54,388 nt of DNA, from contig URBJ01000002.1 of assembly GCA_900546005.1 (NCBI GenBank), forward strand, positions 1 through 54,388, given 5' to 3'. Shown here piece after piece: positions 1-8,612 of this stretch (position 1 is the stretch's first letter; each line of letters begins with the position of its first letter). The notes below the pieces were generated by a model, which worked only from the letters and a program-made list of their open reading frames with translations, was not told the DNA's origin and ran no database searches. The stretch is from an uncultured Alistipes sp. Lineage in GTDB: Bacteria > Bacteroidota > Bacteroidia > Bacteroidales > Rikenellaceae. The position numbers and the translations under genes are program-made.

Positions 1-384
1 GTGAAGTAGGTTATTTTATCAAAAAAAATGAACGAAGGGAGACATAGGCCTTTGTTACCCTATGAATCTGTTGGCAGTACCTTTCGACACCATATTGTTG
101 TATAGATAGGTTTTCAAATAGACGGAGAGCTCAGCTTTGCCATTATCCATAATATATGCTTCCATGACGCACGCGAAACGATGGATTATCTATTCCGGCA
201 TCCGGGCTCGCCCCTATCCGTGTTTGCTTTTAGAGACATTTTGGAGATGGGGCTTTGTCCATCAAAAACCTGTGCCAGCATGGTGGGTATTCCACTCCTT
301 GCTGGCACAGGTTAATTTTTACGGGTATGCTTGGCCTGATTTTTCCGATAGGCTTTTTTGTCTCTTTTGTGTGCTCGGTCGATT
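1..384. other. intergenic region at window edge
   Basis: No convincing gene. The only protein-like reading is a 36-codon minus-strand frame at 55-165 (begins MEAYIMDNGK, ends in TAA); its composition is plausible for protein but it has no recognisable family and may be chance or a gene remnant. The ftsY terminator lies at 267-313. The gene that follows ftsY in many Bacteroidales (rimO) is not in this stretch. Confidence 0.5.
267..313 (-). terminator. intrinsic terminator of ftsY
   Basis: A perfect 14-bp inverted repeat (AACCTGTGCCAGCA at 267-280 with its complement at 300-313) lies about 70 bases past the ftsY stop. On the minus strand it is followed by a T-rich run; the plus side is also T-rich, so it could act both ways. 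Confidence 0.75.
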
Positions 385-1344
385 TTATTTGCCGAACAGG
401 CTGTCGACAAACTCCCTGCGGTCGAATACCTGCAATTGATCGATTCCTTCGCCTACACCGATGTAACGGACCGGAATCTTGAACTGGTCGCTGATACCGA
501 TCACCACTCCGCCTTTGGCCGTACCGTCCAGCTTGGTGATGGTCAGCGAGGTGACTTGTGTTGCTTGGGTGAACTGTTTGGCCTGTTCGAAGGCATTCTG
601 ACCGGTCGAACCGTCCAAAACCAACATAACGTCATGCGGAGCGTCTGGAATGACTTTGGCCATCACGTTACGGATCTTGGTGAGTTCGTTCATGAGCCCG
701 ATTTTGTTGTGGAGTCGTCCAGCGGTATCGATCAGCACCACGTCAGCCCCGTTGGCTACTGCGCTTTTCAGCGTGTCGAAGGCAACCGATGCGGGATCGG
801 AGCCCATCTCTTGCCGGATCATCGTCACCCCGGCCCGCTCGGCCCATACGGCCAGTTGGTCGATCGCTGCGGCGCGGAAGGTGTCGGCCGCTCCGATATA
901 CACTTTCTTGCCGGCTTGCTTGAGCTTGGCAGCCAGCTTCCCGATTGTAGTGGTTTTTCCGGCTCCGTTGACGCCTACTACCATAATAACGTAAGGCATG
1001 CCGTTCTTTTTCTCGTAGGAGAATCCGTCGCTGCCGGCATCCTTGTTCTCTTCGAGCAGGGCGGTAATCTCCTCCCTCAGAATGTTGTTCAGCTCGGAGG
1101 TGTTCATATATTTATCGGCGGCTACCCGTTTTTCGATTCGTTCGATGATCCGGAGGGTGGTATCTACCCCGACGTCGGAGGTGATCAGCACCTCTTCGAG
1201 GTTATCCAATACCTCGTCGTCCACTTTTGACTTGCCGGCAATTGCCCGGGCTAGTTTGGAGAAGACACCGTTTTTGGTTTTTTCGAGGCCCTTGTTCAGG
1301 TCCTCTTTATTCTCCTTTTTTGAAAAAATATTGAATAGTCCCAT
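385..1344 (-). CDS. ftsY: signal recognition particle receptor FtsY
   Basis: SRP-receptor GTPase that docks SRP-bound ribosomes at the inner membrane for co-translational insertion. The 319-residue product has a short N-terminal region (about 1-35) instead of the long acidic A domain of E. coli FtsY, a helical N domain (about 35-105) and a complete NG GTPase. Motifs seen: G1 GVNGAGKTTT near 124-133, DTAGR near 206-210, TKLDGTAKGG near 270-279, and a C-terminal GVGE segment. An in-frame extension upstream of 1344 exists, but the ATG at 1344 starts the typical MGLFNIFSKK N terminus. It follows the rpmB-rpmG-DUF4295 genes, as is usual in Bacteroidota, but has its own promoter box at 1367-1374 and is separated from them by a terminator. 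Confidence 0.97.
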   Translation of the reverse strand: MGLFNIFSKKENKEDLNKGLEKTKNGVFSKLARAIAGKSKVDDEVLDNLEEVLITSDVGVDTTLRIIERIEKRVAADKYMNTSELNNILREEITALLEENKDAGSDGFSYEKKNGMPYVIMVVGVNGAGKTTTIGKLAAKLKQAGKKVYIGAADTFRAAAIDQLAVWAERAGVTMIRQEMGSDPASVAFDTLKSAVANGADVVLIDTAGRLHNKIGLMNELTKIRNVMAKVIPDAPHDVMLVLDGSTGQNAFEQAKQFTQATQVTSLTITKLDGTAKGGVVIGISDQFKIPVRYIGVGEGIDQLQVFDRREFVDSLFGK

Positions 1345-1366
1345 GTCGCAGTGTATTACTTCTCTG

Positions 1367-1374
1367 CAAAGATA
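1367..1374 (-). promoter_or_regulatory. -7 promoter box for ftsY
   Basis: TATCTTTG on the minus strand, an exact match to the Bacteroidota primary-sigma -7 element TAnnTTTG, 22 bases upstream of the ftsY ATG. No exact TTTG -33 box at the standard spacing. Confidence 0.6.
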
Positions 1375-1579
1375 ATACTCTTTGGGATCAGAAACGAACG
1401 ATTCCACGAGGGATTTTGTCTAAATTCGTTATATTTGGGTGGTGTTTCGGTCAATATTGATCGGGTTCGTCAAGCAGTGGATCGAATCAATGCGCAGGTT
1501 GGCCTTTTACAATCAGAGAAGTGTTCGTGTGTAAATCCCCTGAATAGTAAATTTCTCAGTTTGTAAAGAGCTTTAAACC

Positions 1580-1612
1580 ACAAAAGGCCCGTCCACAGGA
1601 CAGGCCTTTTGT
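1580..1612 (-). terminator. terminator after the rpmB-rpmG-DUF4295 genes
   Basis: ACAAAAGGCC...GGCCTTTTGT hairpin with one internal mismatch and a 3-base loop, about 20 bases past the DUF4295 stop. The symmetric A and T flanks would let it work in both directions. Confidence 0.75.
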
Positions 1613-1631
1613 AATAAGATGGGCAAAACGC

Positions 1632-1790
1632 TTATTTCTTATTAGCGAAAAAATCTTTGATCTGTTCGTTGAGCACGACTTCCGTCTTGAAAGAGTAAGC
1701 TCCCGTTTTTTCAGATTTTACCATCTTAATACATTTCGTGTGCGCTTTACCGGTTCCGGTTTTCAGCGTCGCAACTACCTTCTTTGCCAT
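1632..1790 (-). CDS. DUF4295 small basic protein
   Basis: 52-residue Lys-rich protein beginning MAKKVVATLKTG and ending DFFANKK. It matches what I know of DUF4295, a short family confined to Bacteroidota and encoded next to rpmG. No function is established; the position suggests a ribosome-associated role, which is inference. The stop is TAA at 1632-1634 and the start ATG at 1788-1790, only 9 bases from the rpmG stop, so the three small genes are surely co-transcribed. Confidence 0.88.
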   Translation of the reverse strand: MAKKVVATLKTGTGKAHTKCIKMVKSEKTGAYSFKTEVVLNEQIKDFFANKK

Positions 1791-1799
1791 GATTCAAAC

Positions 1800-1982
1800 C
1801 TATTTAATTTCGCGGTGAATGGTAACTCGTTTCAGGATCGGATTATACTTTTTACGCTCCATCCTGTCCGGCGTATTTTTCTTGTTTTTGGTCGTGATGT
1901 ATCTCGACATGCCCGGCAGACCACTCTCCTTTTGTTCGGTGCATTCGAGGATAACCTGAACCCTGTTGCCTTTTTTTGCCAT
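1800..1982 (-). CDS. rpmG: 50S ribosomal protein L33
   Basis: 60-residue large-subunit protein, begins [17 protein letters not shown] and contains the L33 core [20 protein letters not shown]. There is no Cys-X-X-Cys pair, so this is the zinc-independent (C-) form. It lies 20 bases downstream of rpmB and 9 bases upstream of DUF4295 in one minus-strand operon. Family usual length is about 50-62 residues, so it is complete. Confidence 0.96.
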   Translation of the reverse strand: MAKKGNRVQVILECTEQKESGLPGMSRYITTKNKKNTPDRMERKKYNPILKRVTIHREIK

Positions 1983-2002
1983 TTCTCAGATGCGTTTAGT
2001 GA

Positions 2003-2236
2003 TTAATACAGCGATTTGGGTGCGGCTGCTTCTTTAAGAGCTGCGGCCAAACCTTTTTTGTTGATGGTTTTCATTCCGGCGGCGGTCACTTTCAGCGTGA
2101 TCCAACGGCCTTCCTCTTCGTTCCAGAAGCGTTTCGTCTTCAGATTCGGATTGAAACGTCTTTTGGACTTTTTGTTCGAGTGCGACACGTTGTTTCCTAC
2201 CTGTGCCGTCTTCCCCGTGATTTCACAAATTTTCAT
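2003..2236 (-). CDS. rpmB: 50S ribosomal protein L28
   Basis: 77-residue large-subunit protein beginning [21 protein letters not shown], the classic L28 N terminus, followed by the [10 protein letters not shown] motif. It is the first gene of the rpmB-rpmG-DUF4295 unit and is preceded by an exact -7 promoter box at 2275-2282. Length and sequence are normal for the family. Confidence 0.97.
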   Translation of the reverse strand: MKICEITGKTAQVGNNVSHSNKKSKRRFNPNLKTKRFWNEEEGRWITLKVTAAGMKTINKKGLAAALKEAAAPKSLY

Positions 2237-2274
2237 AAAGTTTAATCTTTTTTAGGATTACTCCAAAGGACCGA

Positions 2275-2282
2275 CAAAAGTA
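2275..2282 (-). promoter_or_regulatory. -7 promoter box for the rpmB operon
   Basis: TACTTTTG on the minus strand, exact TAnnTTTG, giving an expected leader of about 30 bases before rpmB. Confidence 0.6.
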
Positions 2283-2432
2283 CACAATATTCTCCGATAT
2301 AAAAAATTCCTTTCAAGAAAAACTTGTCCATTTGTCCTTTTTTCTACGTCGGAGTTCTGTTTCTGGACGATATGCGGGGAGTTTTCGACGATTTTATTTA
2401 ATTTCGTAGATCAAATCTAACAATACTCAAGT

Positions 2433-4532
2433 ATGAAAAGAATTTTTTTATCGTTGATTTTTGCATTGTTCATTGGAGGAGGGGCGCTGTTCGGGCAGGG
2501 ACGGGGAGCGCTTGGCGGTGATCGGTTGCCGCTGGTTCCCTATCCGAAGGAGATTAAACTCGGAGAGCAGGATTATATGCCCGGTTCACGGATTGTTGTC
2601 AAGGTGAGTTCAGATGATGAGGCCGATCTTTTTGCGGCTTCGACGTTGACAGAAGAGTTGTCGCAGGCGGAGGTGTCGGTGAAGAAGAGTAGTTCTGGAA
2701 TCCGTGATGCGATTACGTTGACGCGTCCCGGATGCAATAAGGCTGCAGATCGTCGTCTGGAAGAGGCGGGACTGTCGCTCGGATCTACCCCCGATCCCGA
2801 AGGTTATCTGTTGTTGGTCGACGATGAAGGGGTGATCGTGTCGGCAGCAACGGCAGCCGGTGTGTTTTACGGAGTGCAGACGTTGCGTCAGCTCGTTTAT
2901 CCGACCGAAGAGGGGTATGCCGTACGAGCTGTGGCGATCAACGATGCCCCGGCCATGCGCTATCGCTGGCAGCAGGATGACTGGAGTCGCGGTCCGATTC
3001 CCACATTGGAGTATGCTAAAAAACAGATTCGTATTTTATCGGAATATAAAATTAACGGATACAGCATATACGCTGAGAATCTGTATGAATCGAAGCTTCA
3101 CCCGGTGATCAATCCTTATGGAGGTACCCTTACGGCGGAGGAGATGCACGAACTGGTCGATTATGCGGCCCGTTATCACGTGGAGATTATCCCGCAGCAG
3201 CAGACCTTCGGACATCTGCACTACGTCCTGCGTCAGGAGCGCTACGCTTCGTTGGGCGAGTTGCACGGCAGTCAGGTGCTCAGTCCGACCGAGTCGGAAA
3301 GCTACGATTTTGTCAACGATTATCTCGGAGAGATCGTTCCTATGTTTACCTCCGAATTTATCCATATCGGTTGTGACGAGACCTTCGAATTGGGACGCGG
3401 AAAGAGCAAGCAGGCTGTTGCCGATCGGTCGCATGCGGACGTCTATATGGACCACCTGAACCGCGTAGCCGAACTTCCAGCGCTTGCCGGGAAAAAATTG
3501 CTTTTCTGGGGTGAAATTGCCGTTAAGAATCCGGATAAGCTCGACCGGCTGCCCAAGCAGGCGATCGCCGTAGCATGGGACTATCTGCCCCGCGACAGCT
3601 ATGAAATCTTTTTGAAACCCTATGCCGAACGGAATATTCCGACCTTTGTGGCTCCGTCTGCATTTTATGGAGGCCGTGTTTTTCCCGATTATCTGGCCCA
3701 CATGAAGAACATCCGGAATTTTGTTCGGGACGGACAGAAGTTCGGGTCGATGGGCATGCTCAACACTTCGTGGGATGACTTGGGAGAGGACCTGTTCGAT
3801 ATGGGTTGGTATGGAGTCGTTTATGCTGCGGCATGTGCATGGCAGCAGGGCGAATCGGATATGGATCAGTATCGGAATGCATTCGACTGGGCTTTCTACC
3901 GGAATGCCGAGAATCACGCGTATGCCGATGGAATCAACCTTTTGGCCGATGTGCACGGAAAGGTCGGAGCGGTCAACTTCGAGATGGCCTACTCTGTGCC
4001 GTTTACGCGGATCGGAGCCTCGTTGCAGAATCACCTGCAAAGAATGGGCGTTAGTCGAGAGATGCGACTCTGGTGTGAGGATGCCTATACGCGGTTTTCG
4101 CAGAATCGACCCCATGTCGCCCTGCACGATTCTACGGTTGATGCCCTGTTGTTTGCGGCCCGGAGACTCGATTTCGTCTTCCATAAATCGATATTGGCCA
4201 CCGAGATGTCGGATCTGTACGACTCGTTTGTCCGCAACGACGATGCTGGATACGAGGTCAATACGGCACTCTATGGGTTGATCATGCCCTATGCGAGCCG
4301 ATTGGGTTCGTTGCGGGATATGACAAAGGAGTTGAAGCTCTTTCATCAGAACTTGTGGCGGCAGGAGAACCGACCGATTCATTGGGATGTGGTTTCGATC
4401 CGTTACGACCGCATGCTGTTAGAGTGGGAGCGTGAGTACGATCGGATTCAGCTCGATGTGCAACAGGCAGGATCGGGAACGCACCTGCCACGAGAGAAGG
4501 TCGGATTCCTCTTCGATAGCCTGAACAACTAA
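2433..4532 (+). CDS. secreted family 20 glycoside hydrolase (beta-N-acetylhexosaminidase type)
   Basis: 699-residue exported enzyme expected to remove terminal GlcNAc or GalNAc from glycans. Signal peptide 1-21 (hydrophobic core, cleavage near GGALFGQ). Residues about 33-160 form the GH20b-like N-terminal domain (LPLVPYPKE start, GVFYGVQTLRQL end), and a TIM-barrel catalytic domain starts near 175. HIGCDET at 311-317 holds the adjacent Asp-Glu catalytic pair of GH20, in the variant form with Cys in place of the usual Gly. The long C-terminal helical region (about 520-699) is common in Bacteroidota homologues. It stands alone, with its own terminator at 4567-4616 and no SusC/D pair nearby. A weak promoter box (TAATTTCG) ends at 2406. 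Exact substrate unknown. Confidence 0.88.
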   Translation: MKRIFLSLIFALFIGGGALFGQGRGALGGDRLPLVPYPKEIKLGEQDYMPGSRIVVKVSSDDEADLFAASTLTEELSQAEVSVKKSSSGIRDAITLTRPGCNKAADRRLEEAGLSLGSTPDPEGYLLLVDDEGVIVSAATAAGVFYGVQTLRQLVYPTEEGYAVRAVAINDAPAMRYRWQQDDWSRGPIPTLEYAKKQIRILSEYKINGYSIYAENLYESKLHPVINPYGGTLTAEEMHELVDYAARYHVEIIPQQQTFGHLHYVLRQERYASLGELHGSQVLSPTESESYDFVNDYLGEIVPMFTSEFIHIGCDETFELGRGKSKQAVADRSHADVYMDHLNRVAELPALAGKKLLFWGEIAVKNPDKLDRLPKQAIAVAWDYLPRDSYEIFLKPYAERNIPTFVAPSAFYGGRVFPDYLAHMKNIRNFVRDGQKFGSMGMLNTSWDDLGEDLFDMGWYGVVYAAACAWQQGESDMDQYRNAFDWAFYRNAENHAYADGINLLADVHGKVGAVNFEMAYSVPFTRIGASLQNHLQRMGVSREMRLWCEDAYTRFSQNRPHVALHDSTVDALLFAARRLDFVFHKSILATEMSDLYDSFVRNDDAGYEVNTALYGLIMPYASRLGSLRDMTKELKLFHQNLWRQENRPIHWDVVSIRYDRMLLEWEREYDRIQLDVQQAGSGTHLPREKVGFLFDSLNN

Positions 4533-4566
4533 TAAGGAGTAGGATATCGTTCAGATTTCACACTTT

Positions 4567-4621
4567 ATCCCGAGTCTTCATAAAGTTATTGCAGCTTTGT
4601 CGTGGGGACTCGGGATTTTTT
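4567..4621 (+). terminator. terminator of the GH20 gene
   Basis: ATCCCGAGTC at 4567-4576 pairs with GACTCGGGAT at 4607-4616, followed by a run of T; 34 bases past the GH20 stop. The loop holds a second small inverted repeat. Confidence 0.7.
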
Positions 4622-4686
4622 ATGTGCGATTTATAACTCTTTTCCCGAAGCGAAAGGTTTTATTCGAAAGGGAGCAGGTTTTGCAC

Positions 4687-4694
4687 AATCTTTG
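4687..4694 (+). promoter_or_regulatory. -7 promoter box for dpsL
   Basis: AATCTTTG, one mismatch from TAnnTTTG, 42 bases upstream of the ATG at 4737. No OxyR-type site is recognised by eye. Confidence 0.4.
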
Positions 4695-4736
4695 CCCACG
4701 AATCCGTGTATATGAATTTTAAAAACGGATAGTGAT

Positions 4737-5249
4737 ATGAAACAGGAAAGTGCAGAAGTGCTGAACTTGGATGTTCAGAAGTTGGTCGAAATGTTGAATG
4801 CTGCTCTGTGTGAAGAGTGGTTGGCCTATTATCAGTATTGGGTTGGGGCTCATGTGGCCGAAGGACCGATGCGTAGTGAGGTCGAGTCGGAGATGTTGGT
4901 CCACGCCGACGAAGAGCTGGCACATGCGAATAAATTGATTGCACGGATCGTCCAGTTGGGAGGAACGCCCGTACTGAGTCCCGATCAGTGGATGAAGCTC
5001 GCCCGATGCAAATATGAGGCGCCGACGGATGTATATGTCGAGACGATTCTCGAACAGAACCTGCGGGGAGAGCGGTGCGCAATCAAACGGTATCGTGATC
5101 TGGCAGATTATACCGACGGGGTCGATTATACAACAGCGAAGATGGCCGTGGAGATTCTCGAGGATGAGTTGGAACACGAAGAGGATATTCTCGCTTTTCA
5201 GCGTGATATCGTCTCCTTGAAGAGGACGTTTGATAAAATGATCAAATAG
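4737..5249 (+). CDS. DpsL-type thioferritin (Dps-like, bacterioferritin-related)
   Basis: 170-residue four-helix ferritin-fold protein that should oxidise and store iron with peroxide, protecting DNA under oxidative stress. The family call rests on strong resemblance to the Bacteroides Dps-like bacterioferritin-related protein: the EEWLAYYQYW motif near 26-35, diiron-type ligands (E26/E27, E60, H63, E144, H147) and the two cysteines that define thioferritins, C91 in ARCKYE and C114 in GERCAI. A further C25 precedes the first ligand Glu. Monocistronic: promoter box at 4687-4694 and terminator at 5296-5333. Confidence 0.9.
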   Translation: MKQESAEVLNLDVQKLVEMLNAALCEEWLAYYQYWVGAHVAEGPMRSEVESEMLVHADEELAHANKLIARIVQLGGTPVLSPDQWMKLARCKYEAPTDVYVETILEQNLRGERCAIKRYRDLADYTDGVDYTTAKMAVEILEDELEHEEDILAFQRDIVSLKRTFDKMIK

Positions 5250-5295
5250 TGCGAAGTAAATTTGGACTAAGACAACATGAAATGTAGCAGAACGA

Positions 5296-5333
5296 ATCGG
5301 GCGGAGTTTTTCGAACTTTCGCCCGATTTTTTG
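5296..5333 (+). terminator. terminator of dpsL
   Basis: AATCGGGCG at 5296-5304 pairs with CGCCCGATT at 5321-5329, followed by TTTT. It sits between dpsL and the ArsC-like gene. Confidence 0.75.
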
Positions 5334-5392
5334 TGCAAAAATGTGCAGATTGTTCTAAATTTGTCGAGACGAAAACCAAAAACGGAGATGCT

Positions 5393-5749
5393 ATGAAATA
5401 CCAATTTCTTTACTATCCCCGATGCGGGACGAGCAACAAGGCAGCCAAATGGCTTCGTGAACAGGGCATCGAGGTAGAGCAACGCGACATCGTGTTGAAC
5501 AAGCCGTCGGCCAATGAACTGGCAGCATGGATCAAGAGAAGCGGACTGCCGTTGCGCAAGTTTTTCAATACGAGCGGACAGAAGTACCGCGAGTTGCAGA
5601 TCAAGGATAAGATCGGTTCGGAATCCGACGAGACTTTGCTTTCGCTGCTGGCTTCGGACGGTATGCTGGTAAAACGGCCGCTGTTGGTTGCCGATGATTT
5701 TGTACTGGTGGGTTTCAAGGAGGAGGAGTGGCGAGCCAAACTGCTGTAA
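5393..5749 (+). CDS. ArsC/Spx/YffB family thioredoxin-fold protein
   Basis: 118-residue cytoplasmic protein. The N-terminal strand-loop reads YYPRCGTSNKAAKWL with a single active-site Cys (C11), followed by KRSGLPLRKFFNTSG and the KRPLLV segment near 95, which together define the arsenate-reductase-like ArsC/YffB/Spx group. Members act as glutathione- or thioredoxin-linked reductases or as RNA-polymerase-binding regulators; nothing here decides between them, and no ars genes are adjacent. I chose the ATG at 5393 (GGAG eight bases upstream) over an in-frame upstream start because the fold begins there. Confidence 0.85.
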   Translation: MKYQFLYYPRCGTSNKAAKWLREQGIEVEQRDIVLNKPSANELAAWIKRSGLPLRKFFNTSGQKYRELQIKDKIGSESDETLLSLLASDGMLVKRPLLVADDFVLVGFKEEEWRAKLL

Positions 5750-5804
5750 TCCTGTAATCAGTGGAACGCTTGGCGAGTCTCTCGACGTGGAGTCATACAC
5801 ATGC

Positions 5805-5843
5805 AAAAATCCGGAAAGTTCATCTGAGCCTTCCGGATTTTTT
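5805..5843. terminator. bidirectional terminator between the ArsC-like gene and ribH
   Basis: AAAAATCCGGAA at 5805-5816 pairs perfectly with its complement at 5831-5842. A-run on one side and T-run on the other let it stop both converging genes. Confidence 0.75.
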
Positions 5844-5977
5844 CTATGCTAAATGCTAAAGAGTAGAATCTATCCTTCTTTGAGGAGAAACTCCTGTACT
5901 TGTTTCCTGTTGATCTGTCAGATCGTTTTTCTTGACGATCTTTCTTGACTTGATGCGGTCGCGGTTGAGCAGGGCCG

Positions 5978-6502
5978 TTAGTTGATCTTGCGGCGGTCGG
6001 CAGCACTATCCTCCGGTTCCATCTCCTGTTGCAGGGCGACCATCTTGATTGCTGCCGCTGCAGCTTCATCGCCTTTGTTCCCATACTTTCCTCCGGCACG
6101 GTCAAACGCCTGCTGAAGATTCTCGGTGGTCAATACGCCGAATGCGACCGGCATGCTCCACGACAACATGAGTTGGGTGATTCCCTGTGTAACCCCCATG
6201 CAGACGTAATCGAAGTGTCGGGTTTCGCCCTGAATGACGCAGCCCAAGGCGATCACGCCGTCGACATCGGTGTATTCCGCAAAGAATTGGGCGCCCAAGG
6301 GGAGCTCGAAAGTGCCCGGAACATGTTTGATGATGATATTCTGCTCGTCGCATCCCGCCTCCTTGAGGGTTTTTACCGCACCTTGCAGCAGGGCTTCGGT
6401 AATCTGTTCGTTCCATTCCGAAACGACGATGCCGAACTTCATGCCGGCAGCAGAGGGCAGTTTCCCGCCTAAATCCGATAGGTTTTTGTGAACGGTTGCC
6501 AT
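5978..6502 (-). CDS. ribH: 6,7-dimethyl-8-ribityllumazine synthase
   Basis: 174-residue riboflavin-pathway enzyme that condenses the ribityl-aminouracil with dihydroxybutanone phosphate. Seen: [13 protein letters not shown] near 24, [13 protein letters not shown] near 65, the catalytic-His segment [10 protein letters not shown] near 97, and [11 protein letters not shown] followed by [10 protein letters not shown]. The C terminus runs about 18 residues past the usual end with an acidic and basic tail ([13 protein letters not shown]). The ATG at 6502 gives the normal N terminus; a long in-frame extension upstream crosses the neighbouring terminator and is not coding. No other rib gene is in the window. 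Confidence 0.95.
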   Translation of the reverse strand: MATVHKNLSDLGGKLPSAAGMKFGIVVSEWNEQITEALLQGAVKTLKEAGCDEQNIIIKHVPGTFELPLGAQFFAEYTDVDGVIALGCVIQGETRHFDYVCMGVTQGITQLMLSWSMPVAFGVLTTENLQQAFDRAGGKYGNKGDEAAAAAIKMVALQQEMEPEDSAADRRKIN

Positions 6503-6540
6503 TTTAGTGAACGGTTTGAGTGTTGTGTGTTTTTGAACAA

Positions 6541-6572
6541 AAAAGGTTGCTGCATCTCTGCGACAACCTTTT
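6541..6572 (-). terminator. terminator between the TPR gene and ribH
   Basis: AAAAGGTTG at 6541-6549 pairs with CAACCTTTT at 6564-6572; on the minus strand a run of T follows. It separates the upstream TPR gene from ribH, so ribH either has an unseen promoter or depends on read-through. Confidence 0.7.
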
Positions 6573-6644
6573 CGAAGATCTATATCGAGCGGCATGGCCG
6601 CCTGCTTTTTCGATTCGGTGGCCGGTCCGGAGACTCGCGTCGAA

Positions 6645-7346
6645 TTACATTTTTTGTTGGATGTTTCCGATGTATTTCTGGATGTCTCGGGCTTCCATGC
6701 TGCCGGCATAGTCGGTAGCGATCGATTCGTAAGCCTCCAAGGCTTTATCTAACATGCCTAACTTTTCGTAGGTTTCGCCCGCTTTTTTCAAATAGTAGGG
6801 TGCAGTCAGCGGATCGGCACTCGTAGCTACGGCTTTTTCGAAAAGTTTTACAGCCTCTTCGTAATTTCCGTTTTGGATGTTTGCGTCACCCTGCAACCCG
6901 TAGTTTTGGGCCGCGATAATTTTGGAGGTAACGTTGTCGGTCGAAGCTTTATACTTTTTCAGGTACTCGAGAGCTCTGACCGGATCCCCCATTTTGAGGT
7001 AGCAAATGCCCGTATAGTGATTGGCTAAGTTGCCGGCCGGAGTAGAGCCGTATTTTTCGATGACTTCGAGGAAACCGGCAAAGTTGCCGTCACCCTCCAG
7101 CGCCAACCGGAAAGAGTCCTTGGCAAATTGCTGTTCAGCCGAGAACATGGCAGCGGCGGCCTTCTCTCCTCGGGGAGCCATGATCAAGTATTTGTATCCG
7201 AAGAATCCGCCCACGACGACGATTATGACGATCAGGGCGATCAGCAGCGAACGTCCGTTTTTCATGATAAATGCCTCAACGTTGCCGATGGCTGACGAGA
7301 TGGCAATTTCAGGATCTTGTTCGTTTTGCTGTTTGTGTTGTGCCAT
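6645..7346 (-). CDS. membrane-anchored tetratricopeptide-repeat protein
   Basis: 233 residues. One transmembrane helix at about 33-54 ([22 protein letters not shown]) follows a short charged N terminus, so the rest probably faces the periplasm. TPR-like helical pairs follow (for example [43 protein letters not shown]). The layout resembles YfgM-type proteins, which act with the Sec translocon and periplasmic chaperones; that role is inference. It has its own promoter box (7387-7394) and terminator, and lies upstream of ribH as it often does in Bacteroidota. Confidence 0.82.
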   Translation of the reverse strand: MAQHKQQNEQDPEIAISSAIGNVEAFIMKNGRSLLIALIVIIVVVGGFFGYKYLIMAPRGEKAAAAMFSAEQQFAKDSFRLALEGDGNFAGFLEVIEKYGSTPAGNLANHYTGICYLKMGDPVRALEYLKKYKASTDNVTSKIIAAQNYGLQGDANIQNGNYEEAVKLFEKAVATSADPLTAPYYLKKAGETYEKLGMLDKALEAYESIATDYAGSMEARDIQKYIGNIQQKM

Positions 7347-7386
7347 AGTTTATCTGAAGTTTTAAAATTTACATGTTTACGAAGTG

Positions 7387-7394
7387 CAAAAGTA
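7387..7394 (-). promoter_or_regulatory. -7 promoter box for the TPR gene
   Basis: TACTTTTG on the minus strand, exact TAnnTTTG, with TTTC (near-consensus -33) 18 bases further upstream at 7413-7416. Confidence 0.6.
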
Positions 7395-7475
7395 ACCTTT
7401 TTTGCGGAATTTGAAACATTTTCAGCATCTTTTTCTGAAAAAACAGGGGATGCCGCGATATTCGGGAAAAGTGAG

Positions 7476-7483
7476 TATCTTTG
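7476..7483 (+). promoter_or_regulatory. -7 promoter box for recF
   Basis: TATCTTTG, exact TAnnTTTG, 28 bases upstream of the recF ATG and divergent from the TPR promoter. Confidence 0.6.
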
Positions 7484-7511
7484 ATCGGTTTTCTGTACGG
7501 ATTCACGGCTT

Positions 7512-8612
7512 ATGTATCTGCAAAAACTTTCGTTGATCGATTTTAAGAATATTGCCGAGGCGCGGATCGAACTTTCGCCTCGCATGAACTGTCTGGTGGG
7601 GGATAACGGTGCCGGGAAGACGAATCTGCTCGATGCGGTGCACTATCTGTCGATGGGCAAGAGTGCATTCAATCTGACCGATTCGCAGTGTATGCGTCAT
7701 GGGGGCGATTCGTTTCTGATCGAAGGGAGCTATCTCGATGGGGCCGGACATACGGAACGGATTGTCTGCTCGTGCAAAAAGGGAGCGGGAAAAAAGTTGT
7801 GCCGCAACGGAAAGGATTATGAAAAACTCTCCGATCATGTGGGACTGATCCCTTTGGTGTTGGTCACACCTTCGGATACGGCGCTGATCAACGAATCGGG
7901 TGAGGAGCGACGTCGCTATATGAACAGCTTCATTTCGCAACTTGATCGGGCCTATTTGTCGTCGCTCGTGCGTTACAACCGGCTGCTGGCCGAGCGTAAT
8001 CGTCTGCTGAAATTGCAGCAGGTGTCGAATTTTGCCGAAATTCTGCAAGCGATCGACATGCAGATGGTCTTTCTCGGCGAAGAGATATACGGACGGCGGA
8101 AAAAAATGATTTCGGACTTGGCTCCACGTGTAGCCTATTACTACAAGCTGTTGTCCGGCGACCGGGAGCAGGTCGAACTGTCGTACCGTTCGGAGCTGAA
8201 CGAGCGTCCGTTCGAGGAGATTCTTCAATCCTCATTGGCTCGCGATCGGGTGAATCAATATACCACAAGCGGTGTCCATCGGGATGACATCCGTATGTCC
8301 ATCGGAGGGTATCCTTTGCGGAAGTATGGATCGCAGGGGCAGCAGAAGTCGTTTTTGGTGGCGATGAAGTTGGCACAATACGATTCGGTATGTGCGGCCG
8401 GGTCGACGATGCCGATTTTGTTGCTCGACGATATTTTCGATAAGTTGGATATGCAGCGGGTCGAGCAGCTGATCGGAATCGTGACCGAAGAGCGTTTCGG
8501 CCAGATCTTTATTACGGACTGCAACAAGGTCCGGCTGGAGGGGATTCTGCGTCGCGGTTCGTGCGATTACACCCTGTTCGGAGTCGAAGGAGGCGACATT
8601 CACCAGCTATGA
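7512..8612 (+). CDS. recF: DNA replication and repair protein RecF
   Basis: 366-residue SMC-like ATPase that, with RecO and RecR, loads RecA at single-stranded gaps. Walker A GDNGAGKTN at 30-38, an STSGVHRDDI-type segment (TTSGVHRDDI) near 254, an ABC-type signature region GSQGQQKSF near 276, and Walker B LLLDDIFDKLD at 303-313 are all present. Full length for the family. The stop TGA overlaps the ATG of the next gene (ATGA), a strong sign of translational coupling. Confidence 0.96.
   Translation: MYLQKLSLIDFKNIAEARIELSPRMNCLVGDNGAGKTNLLDAVHYLSMGKSAFNLTDSQCMRHGGDSFLIEGSYLDGAGHTERIVCSCKKGAGKKLCRNGKDYEKLSDHVGLIPLVLVTPSDTALINESGEERRRYMNSFISQLDRAYLSSLVRYNRLLAERNRLLKLQQVSNFAEILQAIDMQMVFLGEEIYGRRKKMISDLAPRVAYYYKLLSGDREQVELSYRSELNERPFEEILQSSLARDRVNQYTTSGVHRDDIRMSIGGYPLRKYGSQGQQKSFLVAMKLAQYDSVCAAGSTMPILLLDDIFDKLDMQRVEQLIGIVTEERFGQIFITDCNKVRLEGILRRGSCDYTLFGVEGGDIHQL

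Noticed and set aside
358..1230. 290-residue open frame on the plus strand
   Set aside because: It is antisense to ftsY, whose motifs are unmistakable; the frame is a codon-bias shadow.
3036..4382. 448-residue open frame on the minus strand
   Set aside because: Antisense to the GH20 gene; no domain-like pattern.
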